Shown piece after piece: positions 1-9,623 of a stretch of DNA of 25,346 bases (position 1 is the first letter of the stretch; every line of letters begins with the position of its first letter). This stretch comes from Guillardia theta CCMP2712 (taxonomy: Eukaryota; Cryptophyceae; Pyrenomonadales; Geminigeraceae). The DNA is taken from positions 21,879 to 47,224 of the forward strand of contig NW_005434469.1 of the NCBI RefSeq assembly GCF_000315625.1. The letters are read 5' to 3'. The position numbers were made by a program, and so were the translations under genes. Below the pieces are notes generated by a model that was not told the origin of the DNA, did not search any database, and worked only from the letters and a program-made list of their open reading frames with translations.

Positions 1-631
<631 letters not shown>

Positions 632-1705
632 CCCCTCTGCTTCTCCTGGCAGCCCAAATGGCCAGCGACTGAGACGCCACTGGGACTGAACATCGACAAG
701 CGAACTGTGAGACTGTGCTGGTGCAGCGAGTGCGATGATGATGATGATGATGGTGATGGTGATGGTGGTGGTGAGGATGATGATGATGATGATGATGAGG
801 ATGATAATGATGATGATGATGATTGAGACGGATATGATGGGACAGCATCATTTCTTTCAAGATCGTACTTTTTTGCAAGTTTTCATTGTCATGTCTGAGC
901 ATTTCAAGTCTTCGACTTGACATGTTCACTCCTTTGGTTGTCAGGGAGAGATCACGGGAACGCCTCATTTCCTAGGAGAGATAGTCTGCCAAGTCACTTG
1001 CACAGATGCTGATGGAGTTCCATCAGTCACGGAGCTTCGGTGAGTTCAACGTGATGTCTGGAGATGATGACTTGAGCGATTGTGAAAGTAGACATGATGT
1101 GTTGATGTAAATCTTGTTCGTTTCAGTGCATGTCTTGACGTGTTGATGTAAATCTTGTTCGTATCAGTGCATGTCTTGACGTGTTGATGTAAATCTTGTT
1201 CGTCTCAGTGCTTGTCTTGAGGCGTGCGAAGAGCTTGATGTGATTGGTTGCAACGAACAGCTTCAAGTGCTCCAAGCTTCCAGAGAACCATCAAGTGCCC
1301 AGGTTTCTCGACTACAACACTTCGTCCAGTACTTTGTCGTGAAGCGAAAGGTTGAGTTGTTAATGTGTAGCAGATGTCATGTTGTGCATAGTAAATGTCT
1401 GAGAGATCAATCGCATGCTGCCCGAGCTTTCGAAACGATCTCGTGTGAGAGCTGAGGGATCTGAGAGAGCAGCTCTCATTGTCATGAGCACGTCACCTGC
1501 TCTTTTATCGAAGATGACAAGCACATGTCAAAAGTCGTCAAGATATGGGAGAAGTGAGTCAGTACAGCAATCAGCGCTCGATGATACGTATGATTGCAGA
1601 TTATCTCTCAGACCTCAATCGCTGAACCCATCTTTACCACAACAGCAACATTGCAGTAAACTACTTTTTGACATCACCTCTTCGTCGGATTATGTGGTCG
1701 AATAG
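632..1705 (+). CDS. He_PIG-like (putative Ig) domain protein, 3' exons only
   Basis: Five exons can be chained with intact phase: 632-706, 945-1039, 1209-1444, 1514-1553 and 1600-1705 (TAG). Introns are 707-944, 1040-1208, 1445-1513 and 1554-1599, all GT-AG. The visible part is 183 residues and the 5' end lies outside or was not found. The first two exons spell a segment with the He_PIG pattern: PLGLNIDKRTGEITGTP, then a beta strand and a TDADG turn. That pattern is P-x-GL-x(6)-TG-x-I-x-GTP, typical of extracellular putative-Ig/cadherin-like folds. Exon 3 is helical, then has a Cys/His cluster (CSRCHVVHSKC) that could bind zinc. The tail is Ser/Gln-rich with no obvious membrane segment. The first exon could also start at 653, where an in-phase alternative acceptor lies 21 bp downstream. 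Exon phase and residue choice support real coding; the assignment rests on the He_PIG pattern alone. Confidence 0.6.
733..823. repeat. (GAT)n-rich trinucleotide repeat in an intron
   Basis: Imperfect GAT/ATC repeats with GGT interruptions. It sits inside the 707-944 intron of the He_PIG-like gene. Its poly-Asp, poly-Met and poly-His translations are by-products of the repeat. Confidence 0.9.
1099..1221 (+). repeat. Three tandem 41-bp units spanning a 3' splice site
   Basis: Units are 1099-1139, 1140-1180 and 1181-1221, differing at only a few positions. Each begins gtgttgatgtaaatcttgtt and contains a pyrimidine-AG acceptor (tttcag, tatcag, tctcag) followed by TGC(A/T)TGTCTTGA. Only the AG of the third unit (1207-1208) leads into an open reading frame. 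The first two run into TAA within the next unit. Confidence 0.95.
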
Positions 1706-1820
1706 GCTGAGATGATGTCAAACTAATGTCTGTCGCAAAAGAACGAATTGCTCTACTTGCTCAACTCCCTCTAATGTCTCAAACGTCTTTTCAACCTCTC
1801 CCTCTTCCTCCTCACTCCTC

Positions 1821-2947
1821 TCATACCATCTCGCAGTAGGCCGAGCAGCTCTCGTCCATCCTCAGCATGTACCCTGCCTTGCAGACCCAAGCACAAGCGT
1901 TCTGATCGTACGGATACCCTGACCCCACGTACACCGTCTCCCCCGCCATCTTGTTCGTACACTCCCCGCACTCCCCGTCCCTCGTGCTGTTGCAGGCCTG
2001 CCGGTACTGCCCCACGTCGCAGGGGCTGGTGGAGCAGGCGGAGCAGTTTGCCGTGCCCGGGGCAGACTTGAAGGAGGCTGGGGGACAAGGCTGGCAGGTG
2101 TAGAGCCCGAGAGAGAGCTGAGGGAAGAAGCCAGCAGGGCACGAGCAGAGCAGAGGGTCTCCGGCTTGGCTGCAGTAGTCAGAGGTGCTGGAGGAGGGAG
2201 TCACGCAGAGGCTGGTATGTCAGAGCAGTTCTGGAGGCCGGTATCATACTGTACAGAGGCAGGCCAGGAGGGATGCACGCAGAGGCTGGCGTTGTTGCCG
2301 GTGATGTAGATGGATGCGCTTGCAGGGATAGAGGCGAAGGCAGCAGCATCGATGCAATAGATGTTGTTGTTGGAGAGATAAAGCTGTTGCAGGCTTGTGA
2401 GCTTGTCGAAGAAGCCATCCGATATGCTCGTCAAGCTATTGCCATAAAGGAAGAGACTCGTCAGACTTGTCAGGCCGCTGATACTTGTAGGTAGACTTGT
2501 CAGCTGGTTGTAGCCAATATTGAGAAACGTCAGGCCTGTGAGCTTGTCGAAGAAACCATCCGATATGCTCGTCAAGCTATTGCCATAAAGGTTGAGATCC
2601 GTGAGACTTGTCAGGCCGCTGATACTCGTAGGTAGACTTGTCAGCTGGTTTCCACCGAGATCGAGAGACTTCAGGCTGGTGAGGTCTGAGGCTGTCAAAG
2701 CTCCGTCTGCGATGCTGCTGATCCCTTTCCTGCTCAGTGGAAGATTTGTACAATTAGTACCGCAGTCTCCTCCTACTGTCTTGACAAGAACTCCATTGCT
2801 GACGTTGAAGGTGCAGAAACCACAAGTTGTCTGAGCTTGCACGGGCTGATGTAGCAGCATCAGCATGACCAGCAGCATCGACAACCATGCTCCTCCTGCT
2901 CCTGCTCCTGCTCCTCCTGCTGGCTGTGTCATGAACCGTCGCAGCAT
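1821..2947 (-). CDS. Secreted leucine-rich-repeat plus Cys-rich protein
   Basis: Exon 1 (2947-2250) starts with a signal peptide: a basic start, a Gly/Ala stretch, then WLSMLLVMLMLL ending near QPVQA. A short Cys-rich cap follows (CGFCTF, CGTNC), then about six LRRs of 23-24 residues with LxxLxLxxN cores. The unit with DGFFDKLT is repeated as a 141-bp DNA duplication. Exon 2 encodes CPAGFFPQLSLGLYTCQPCPP and further CxxC-type spacing, like GCC/TNFR-type modules, and ends at TGA. The frame changes between the two parts. A GT-AG intron from 2249 to 2188 (62 bp) joins them in phase and gives 354 residues; acceptors at 2212 or nearer the Cys block also fit. A frameshift is the alternative. No C-terminal membrane span is visible, so it is probably secreted or wall-associated. 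The ligand is unknown. Confidence 0.72.
1951..2141 (-). repeat. 191-bp block identical to 3928-4118
   Basis: The sequence encoding the Cys-rich module of the LRR gene matches 3928-4118 base for base, in the same orientation. Flanking sequence diverges at once on both sides. This indicates a recent duplication or gene conversion between the intact gene and the decayed copy. Confidence 0.95.
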
Positions 2948-3782
2948 GTCTTAGCTGCCTTTTACTCAAAGTTTTAAAAACTAAAAATCACTACCAGGAC
3001 AATCAGGGGAGTAGAGGAGCCTCTCGGTTTTATATATCACTATATAAACATGATTGATGGCGTTAGAGTCAACTTCTCAACCTTCGCTGCCAGATTTGAA
3101 ATTGTTACATGGGAACATCATCGCTTGTTCGAAACCAGATCTCGCAAATAGGCTCACGAGTTTGAAATGTCGGTACCATAAATCAGTTTTAAAACTTGTT
3201 AGTACCAAGAAATACATTGTAGGTGCTACTGCTAGTGGCTGCTGGTACTGCAGTGAAAACATTTTAGTGACTGGCACGGTAGGGGTGACTCGGCTACGGG
3301 TACTTTGCTGGGCAAATCCTGGGCAGAAGGCAGCAGATGCTCCGATAGGGGTGGGGGTAGTAGCTCCCTTTTTAGGGAACTGCGACGGTCAATCCCTACG
3401 CACGACGGGAAGGGCGATGAAGGAGGGAAGAGGTGTGGGGAATCACTGATTGAGAGGAGGGCTGAAGCAGCCACGTGCTGCATCACTGTCATGTGCAGGG
3501 CGAGCGAAGGCAACGGGAAGAAGAGTAACTGTGACATGTCATGAGGTCATTGACGCAACACTGGGGCTGAGGAATGCATAGCGAGAGATACAGATACAAG
3601 ACATGGAGGAAGAAGGGAAAAGGTAGGAACCGAGGATTAGAGTATGAGCAAGGAACGAAGGTCGATTATGTTTACCAGGGGAAGTAAATAACAAACACAA
3701 TATAACTGATTGTGCTGACGAGTTTTGGACCCTCCTGCACCAAGAGGTTGCCTGGCTGTAAGGGACTCAAGTGGAAGAGAAG
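2948..3782. other. Intergenic region between the LRR gene and its decayed copy
   Basis: It holds the putative upstream region of the LRR gene and about 700 bp with short, uninformative open frames on both strands. A G-rich/TAGGGG-type box lies near 3349-3385. I see no exon that can be chained and no repeat of note. Confidence 0.5.
3030..3050 (-). promoter_or_regulatory. Possible TATA-type promoter element of the LRR gene
   Basis: An A/T block (tatatatcactatataaaca on the + strand) lies about 85-100 bp upstream of the LRR start codon at 2947. It is the only clear TATA-like sequence there. Position and composition alone support it. Confidence 0.3.
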
Positions 3783-4500
3783 TCAAGTATGGTTGACTTG
3801 TGATGATAGAGAACGTAGTAAACAGCACGACCAGTGGTCAGACTCTGATAGCTGCCCAGTCTCATCCTCATTCCTCTTCTCGTGTCTCCTCCCCGCTCCT
3901 TCTGCCTTGCAGTCCCAAGGACAGAAGTTGTTCGTACACTCCCCGCACTCCCCGTCCCTCGTGCTGTTGCAGGCCTGCCGGTACTGCCCCACGTCGCAGG
4001 GGCTGGTGGAGCAGGCGGAGCAGTTTGCCGTGCCCGGGGCAGACTTGAAGGAGGCTGGGGGACAAGGCTGGCAGGTGTAGAGCCCGAGAGAGAGCTGAGG
4101 GAAGAAGCCAGCAGGGCAATGCACACAGAGGGTGGCGTTGTTGTTGCGGATGTCGATGGATGCACTTGCAGGGATAGAGGCGAAGGTGGCAGCATCGAGA
4201 TAAAGCTGTTGCAGGCTTGTAGACAACTGAGGACGAGTTGCTGCTGATACTCGTAGGTAGACTTGTCAACTGGTTGTAGCTAGAGAAGCTGATCGTAAAG
4301 GTAGAGATCCGTCAGGCTTGTCTCAAGTTGCTGAGCTGATCGAAGAAGCCATCTGGTATGTTATTTAACCAAATATTGTAGTAAAGGTAGAGATCCGTGA
4401 GACTGGTGAGGCCTCGGCTGTTACCTGTGTAGCGCAAATCAAGAAACGGCTTGTAAGCTTATCGAAAATGTCATCCTGCTGATACTTGTTGGTAGACTTG
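3783..4500 (-). pseudogene. Decayed LRR plus Cys-rich paralogue
   Basis: Reading from 4500 down to 3783, fragments of the same LRR units appear in changing frames: TSLPTSIS near 4490, DGFFDQLSNL near 4340, YNQLTSLPTSIS near 4250, then TSLQQLYL with ASIPASASIDI. In-frame stops and frame changes separate them. The last open part (4226-3783) joins the LRR cap directly to the Cys block (LCVHCPAGFFPQ), without the spacer present in the intact gene. It loses the family C-terminus after GECGECTN and ends in unrelated sequence. No signal peptide remains: upstream is a CTCCTG repeat. I read it as a truncated, non-functional duplicate. A short-intron gene model that would rescue all fragments was not found. 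Confidence 0.65.
3928..4118 (-). repeat. 191-bp block identical to 1951-2141
   Basis: This is the copy within the decayed LRR paralogue. It covers the Cys-rich coding segment from PAGFFPQ to GECTN without a single mismatch to the intact gene, although the LRR part upstream is heavily degraded. Confidence 0.95.
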
Positions 4501-4506
4501 TCAAAG

Positions 4507-4507
<1 letters not shown>

Positions 4508-4562
<55 letters not shown>

Positions 4563-4579
4563 GCTGCTGCTGCTGCCTC

Positions 4580-4638
<59 letters not shown>

Positions 4639-4642
4639 CCCT
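4508..4642. repeat. (CTCCTG)n hexanucleotide repeat
   Basis: Roughly twenty hexamers in two blocks are separated by a short CTGCTG-rich stretch at about 4561-4580. It abuts the 5' end of the decayed LRR copy, where further LRRs or the signal peptide would be expected. The - strand reads Gly-Ala or Glu-Gln repeats. Confidence 0.95.
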
Positions 4643-5005
4643 GCTGCTCGTGCTGCTGCTGCTGCTGCCTCCTGCTCCTCAAGTGTCAAATGGATTTTTT
4701 TGTCAACTTGAATTTGAAAGATGTTAGTTGACTGCCCGGCGTTGCCCGCAACCTCCCAGCGGCTGTATGAGTCCAACGCATCTGTCACCGGTTTGAATCA
4801 AAAGGGGTGGGGTGGGGGTCAGGCACTACCCCATAAATTCATGGGATGGGTGGGTCACTACCCCCACCCTCTAATTTCTCTATTATGTTGTCAGTATATT
4901 TCCTCTACATTGTCATCATTCTACGCATACTACCGGTGTATCTCAGTACCCTACCCGGATCAGGGAATCGAATACCCTATACCTCACCTGGCAGGAACGA
5001 CAGCC

Positions 5006-6237
5006 ATGGCGGAGAGCAAGAAGGAAGAATTCAGGAAGTACCTCGAGAGAGCCGGCGTGATCGATGCACTGACCAAGGTGAGGAGGAGAGAAGAGGAGAG
5101 GAGAGGAGAGGAGAGGAGAGGAGAGGAGAGGAGAGGAGAGGAGAGGAGGGGAGAGGAGGGGAGAGGAGAGGAGAGGAGAGGAGAGGAGAGGAGGGGAGGG
5201 GAGGGGAGGGGACGGGAGGATTGGGAGAGGGCAGGGGAGGGCAGGGAAGAGGAGGGGAGAGAAGTTCGGTTGAGAGCATTGAGAGATGAGGTGTTGGGGC
5301 GGGGAGAGGGGCACAGTAAACAGCAGGAAAAAGCATTATTGACGTAGGAGTAAAGGCGCGGCAGGTAGCATGGGAACAAAGGGAGGAGAGAAGTAGGAGG
5401 GTAGAGGGGAGGTAATGGAGGAAAGAAATCGAAGTAGGAGGATGGGATAGGGAGCTGGTTGATGGAGAGACTGGGATCAAGGTGACAAGAGAATAGAACA
5501 GGGAAGGACAGTAGAAGCAACAATCAACTTTCAAAGTGTGATTGTAGTGAGAGGGAGAGGTACGACAATCAACTTTCAAAGTGTGGCTGTAGTGAGAGGG
5601 AGAGGTACATTCTCACTCTTCCCTCCCCTTGCTCTTCGCTCTCTCCCTTCCTGTTTGCCTGACACGTCGGGAAGGTCTTGGTTGCTCTTTACGAAGAACC
5701 GGAGAAACCAGCGAACGCGTTGGACTTCATCAAGCAGTATCTCGGAGCTCCAACGAGCGGAGATGTCGAGACGATGAAAGCAGAGAAAGATGAGATGGTG
5801 AAGAAGAACGAGGAGCTGACAAGGCAGCTGGAGGTTTGTTCTGCTTGTTGTGTTTCGTTGTTTGCTTTGTTCCTTGATCTGTCATGTTGTCTTGTGTTTT
5901 AGTATTGGATCATCTCTTGTGTCTACCATAGCAAAGTTGTTGAGATGTCCAGAATTGCATTTTAGAGTTGTTGAAACGTTCAGAATTTCTTTTTCAAAAG
6001 TGCTGTAGCTTTTCACTTCAGATGCTCTGTTGTTGTCGATCATACATCCGGATTGCTTTCTTTCACGTGCAGTTGTTCTCGAATGATTCAGATGTGTTGT
6101 TGTCTTTTTTGTTATTTTTCCGTTTTCATATTCTCTTTGCTATCTGTCTTCTCCTAACAAACATTCGGCAGGAAGTCACCAATCGCCTTGCCGAGCTGCA
6201 GGCAGGAGGAGGAGGAGGGGAAGGAGAAGGTCAGTGA
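5006..6237 (+). CDS. MYCBP: MYCBP (AMY-1) family protein
   Basis: Three exons, 5006-5077, 5675-5833 and 6172-6237 (TGA), give 98 residues, close to the family size of about 103. The start is MAESKKEEFRKYLER at an ATG in good context (cagccATGG). Exon 1 ends at LTK|gtgagg. Exon 2 opens VLVALYEEPEKP and continues with ALDFIKQYLGAP, the conserved MYCBP core, then a charged coiled-coil helix. Exon 3 ends in a Gly/Glu tail. In animals the protein binds Myc and several A-kinase anchoring proteins; in Chlamydomonas the homologue FAP174 is a central-pair flagellar protein. A ciliary or AKAP-adaptor role is therefore the likelier one here. Intron 1 (597 bp) carries polypurine and 45-bp repeats; intron 2 is 338 bp. 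The exon 2 acceptor (gtcgggaag) is weak, but phase and conservation fix it. Confidence 0.93.
5087..5215. repeat. (GGAGA)n polypurine repeat in MYCBP intron 1
   Basis: GGAGA/GGGGA pentamers begin about ten bases after the 5' splice site of intron 1. The purine-rich strand is the transcribed-sense strand. Long Arg/Glu or Ser/Leu/Pro open frames across it are artefacts of the repeat. Confidence 0.93.
5521..5609. repeat. 45-bp tandem duplication in MYCBP intron 1
   Basis: Two adjacent units (5521-5565 and 5566-5609) begin caatcaactttcaaagtgtg and end gagagggagaggtac. They differ at only a few positions. The second lies just before the polypyrimidine tract of the intron. Confidence 0.93.
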
Positions 6238-6509
6238 TGATAGGGAAGAAATGACGAGGGGGAGAGCGACGAGGAGGACGAGAGGGAGGAGAGCGATGGG
6301 TGTTGTACTGAGGTTATTCATTCACCCACAAGCACTTCACGAGCTTGCGATTGTAGAGACGTTTCTTCGATCGCCACTTGTTTGTAGACATCGCATCTTG
6401 TTAAACTAATAGATGAAGTTTGAAACTGCAATGAGCATGATGCAAATTCACGTTTTTAACATCTGTTGTATTCATGTTCGTCGTAAATCCTCCTCATTCA
6501 TCATTCTCG

Positions 6510-6849
6510 TCACACAAACCATTCAAACTCTCTCTTCAACTGTTGACAGGTTTCTTGCTTCTTTGCCTCCTTCTCGTTTTCGATCTTTTCCTCTCCCTTC
6601 CCACCAGCAGCGTCCAATGTCCCTTGTCTTATCACCATCATTCCCTTCCTCCTCTCCACAGGCAAGTAAATCTCCCGTTCCTCCCCGCCTTCCCTCGCTC
6701 TGTCCTCCAACCTTCTGCACTTTCTCTCGAGCTCTTCAACTCTCCTCCTCTCCTCCCTCAACTTCTCATCTCTCTTGGCCGCTGCCTCCACCGCCAGCTC
6801 CGCCACTCTTGACAGCCTCGCAAGCTTCTCTCTGGACGCCTCTCCTCCT

Positions 6850-6888
<39 letters not shown>

Positions 6889-9623
6889 ACCTTGGTTGAC
6901 GTCTGTTTGACCTCTGGTTGCGAGGAGGAGGTTGCAAGAATCAGTTCGGCCGAGTACTTGCGCGCGTCCTCCAGGTCCTTCTCGAGGGCGCCCAGCCGCC
7001 GTCGGAGCAGCGAGAGCTCCTCCTCCTTCTCCTTGTTCACCTCTGCCTGAGGAGGGAGCAAGGGGCAGGGGGACAAGGGGGAAGGGGAAGGAGGAGGAGG
7101 AGAGCGATGGTGTACAGCAGGGCTCGGAGCTTCTGATTCTGTCGCCAGCTTCGCTATCTGCTCGTGAAGAACTTTGTTCTCGTACTTGAGGGTAGAAATG
7201 ACCTGAAGATGAGAGTAAGTAATATGTCACAAGGTTTCTCAAGATTGATCAAATTACTCCTCCTGCACCCTCAACCCTCCTCCTCCCCGCCCTCCTCAAA
7301 CCGTCCCACAACGTCATCCAACTCTTTCAAACTGGAAGGGTCATATGATCATCATCGTGATCATCATCTCCAGCATCATCATCGTCATCATGAGCAGCAG
7401 CAGCATAAACCCTATTGACATAATCACATTTACACCTCATTTTCACAACACAATCATCATCATCGCCATAACTCACATCACCTACATCTACATCATCCTC
7501 CACATCTTCCTCGCCCTTACCTCTTCTCTCCTCGCTGCTGCAAGTGAGTTTGCTTCCAGCACAGCTCGCAGTCTCTTCACTTCCTTCTCCATGCTCCTTA
7601 TGCCCCCCTCCTTCCGCGCCTGGCCCCGAGCCTCCTCATCCCCAGCCTCCTCCTTCGCCTGATTCGTCTGCTCGGCTCGCGCTTGCTCTTCCTTCCTCTG
7701 CATCTCCTCCATCTCCTTCTTCAGCTGCTCCAGCTTCTCCTCAAAGTCTTTCTTCTCCTTTCTCCTCGCCCCCAGCTCTTCCTTCGCCTCCTCCAGCTCT
7801 TCCTTCGCCTCCTTCAGCTCCTCCTCCTTGGATTTCAGCTCCTCCTTCACAGACTTCAGCTCCTCCTGCATTGTCTCTAGTTCCTCCATAGACTTTTTCA
7901 GCTCCTCCTCCGACTTTCGCTCCTGCTGCCTCTCCATCTCCATCGCCTCCAAGGTGGCCCCCAGCTCCTTCAGCTGCTCCTCTCTCCCGAGTAGCTCAGC
8001 TCTGACCTGCTCATGTTCTTGTTCTTCTCTCGCCCTCTTATCCTCCTCCTCCTCCTTCTCCCTCCTCAGCGCGTTCAGCTCCTCATGCTTCCTCCACAGC
8101 TTCTCTGCCTCCTGGTCCTTCTCTCTCCTGAGCACGGCGATCTCCTCCTCTTTCCTCCTCAATGCGTTCATCAGTTCATCCTTCTCCCTTCTCCATTGTT
8201 CGACGACCTGCTCCTTTTCTCTCTTCAGGCCCTCCTGCACTTCGTGCTGACGTGTCAGGTCCGCGAGCTCCTGCTCCTTCTCTCTCCTCAACTTCTCCAC
8301 CACCTGCTCTCTCTCCCTCTTCAGCTCCTCCACCACCTGCTCTCTCTCCCTCTTCAGCTCCTCCACCTCTTCCTCCCTCTCCCTCTTCAGCTCCTCCACC
8401 TCTTCCTCCCTCTCCCTCTTCAGCTCCTCCACCTCTTCCTCCCTCTCCCTCTTCAGCTCCTCCACCTCTTCCTCCTTCTCCCTCTTCAGTCTGCCTACCT
8501 CCTCCTCCTTCTCCCTCCTCACATTCTTCATCTCCTCCTCCCTCTTGCTCAGCCTCTCCCTCTCCTCCTTCAACGCTTGTTTCAACCCGCTGATCTCCTC
8601 CTCGCTCCTCGCCAACTTCTTCGTCGCCTCCTCTAGCTCGGCTCCAGCTCTCTCCATCTTCTCAGCTGTCTCCTGATATCGCCCGTTACACTCCGCCAGC
8701 AGGGTTTTGTACTTTTCCACCGCTTCACAAACAATGTCAAAGTCCTCCTTCGACCTCTTCCCAAGGTCCTCAGGCGCGGCCCCGAGGCCCTGCTTGATGT
8801 CAGCGATGGCTCTGGAGCTCTGGGAGAGCAGGTGCTGCATCTGATAGATCTCTTGACTGATCTCGTCATAGTTGCAGCTCGTCTCCTCATCTTCTTTTAC
8901 CTTCCCATTCACATCCCCTACTGAATTCTCCACCAGGCACACGAATTCTCCGTCAGGGTTCTTGGTCAGGCTGTTCACTACCGAGGACCTCCGGCACTCC
9001 TTCTTCTCAGCACTCCTCCTCGCCTTCGACCTCGCTGAGCTAGGCGGGAGGTTGCTCAGGTTGCCCAAGGCCTTCCTCTCCTTTACCTCCTTGTCTGCTA
9101 ACCCTCGCTCGCCCTCCCGAGGACGTGGGGGGATCGTGGAGCACGGGCTCTGCTCGAGCCGAGGAGAAGACAGAGCGTCCTGTCTTTGTTGCTGTCCAAC
9201 GTGATCTCGTCTGCACACAACCACGACCTTGGTTGCTTTGTCACCAGAGCCAACCATGTTCGTTGGGCTCTTCACAGGGCCACTTTCCGCCCTCCTGACT
9301 CTCTCCATGCTCCTCCTCTTCTCCATGCGCGGGAGAGGAAGGGCGTCATCCTTCTCAACTACCACCTCCTCCATCGACCCGTCGTCTTTCTTCACCATCA
9401 TGACAAGCTTGCCATGCTGCCCAAACTCACTCAGTACCGCCCCGAGTTCATCGAGCGTCCTTGTTCTCCTTCCTTCCACCTCAACGATGAGGTCTCCTTC
9501 CTTCAGCCCGGCTCTTCTTCCTGGTCCCTCCTCCAGCAGCCCCTCAACCCTCACCATCCCCGTCCTCGTCCCCCGCATCAGTGCGCCAAGCCCGAACCGC
9601 TCCCCTGCCATCTTACCCGCCAT
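6510..9623 (-). CDS. PDZ domain plus long coiled-coil protein
   Basis: Exon 1 (9623-7521) and exon 2 (7202-6510, TGA) join in phase across a 318-bp intron with donor GAG|gtaagg and acceptor tcttcag. The product is about 931 residues. Residues 9-90 form a PDZ-like domain: a GLG carboxylate-loop equivalent, then GMVRVEGLLEEGPGRRAGLK, EGDLIVEVEG and a LDELGAVL helix. A basic, Ser-rich linker follows. From about residue 250 to the end the sequence is almost pure Glu/Lys/Arg coiled coil, with an 11-residue unit (EEEVEELKRER type) repeated about six times and an EQEQ tract from the CTCCTG hexamer. This suggests a scaffold, for example at a cytoskeletal or membrane site. The open frame extends upstream to 9782, but those 53 residues translate a GC-rich repeat, so I prefer the ATG at 9623. 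A further in-phase intron near 7115-7047 (acceptor cctcctcag) cannot be excluded. Confidence 0.75.
6851..6887. repeat. CTCCTG hexamer run, coding
   Basis: About six copies of the hexamer are read on the - strand as alternating Glu-Gln inside the coiled-coil gene. It is the same hexamer as at 4508-4642 and 20042-20178, but here the reading frame is kept. Confidence 0.93.
8286..8485 (-). repeat. 33-bp tandem repeat encoding an 11-residue coiled-coil unit
   Basis: About six units of 33 bp on the - strand encode EEEVEELKRER and the variant EQVVEELKRER. Adjacent central units are nearly identical in DNA, which points to recent expansion rather than selection on the protein alone. Eleven-residue periodicity corresponds to a hendecad coiled coil. 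Confidence 0.9.

Noticed and set aside
1821-2947. LRR gene called a pseudogene because of the frame change near 2200
   Set aside because: A GT-AG intron of 62 (or 38) bp restores the frame, and signal peptide, LRRs and Cys module are otherwise intact. A true frameshift is not excluded.
3054-3544. Open frames on both strands in the intergenic region
   Set aside because: They overlap each other, lack family motifs and cannot be chained to other exons.
4501-4788. - strand Gly-Ala repeat protein
   Set aside because: Most of it translates the CTCCTG repeat and no conserved sequence flanks it.
5031-5579. - strand Ser/Leu/Pro-rich frames
   Set aside because: They are the complement of the GGAGA repeat in MYCBP intron 1.
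8013-8636. + strand Leu/Pro-rich frames
   Set aside because: Antisense to the coiled-coil repeats; composition only reflects CTC/CTT codons opposite GAG/AAG.
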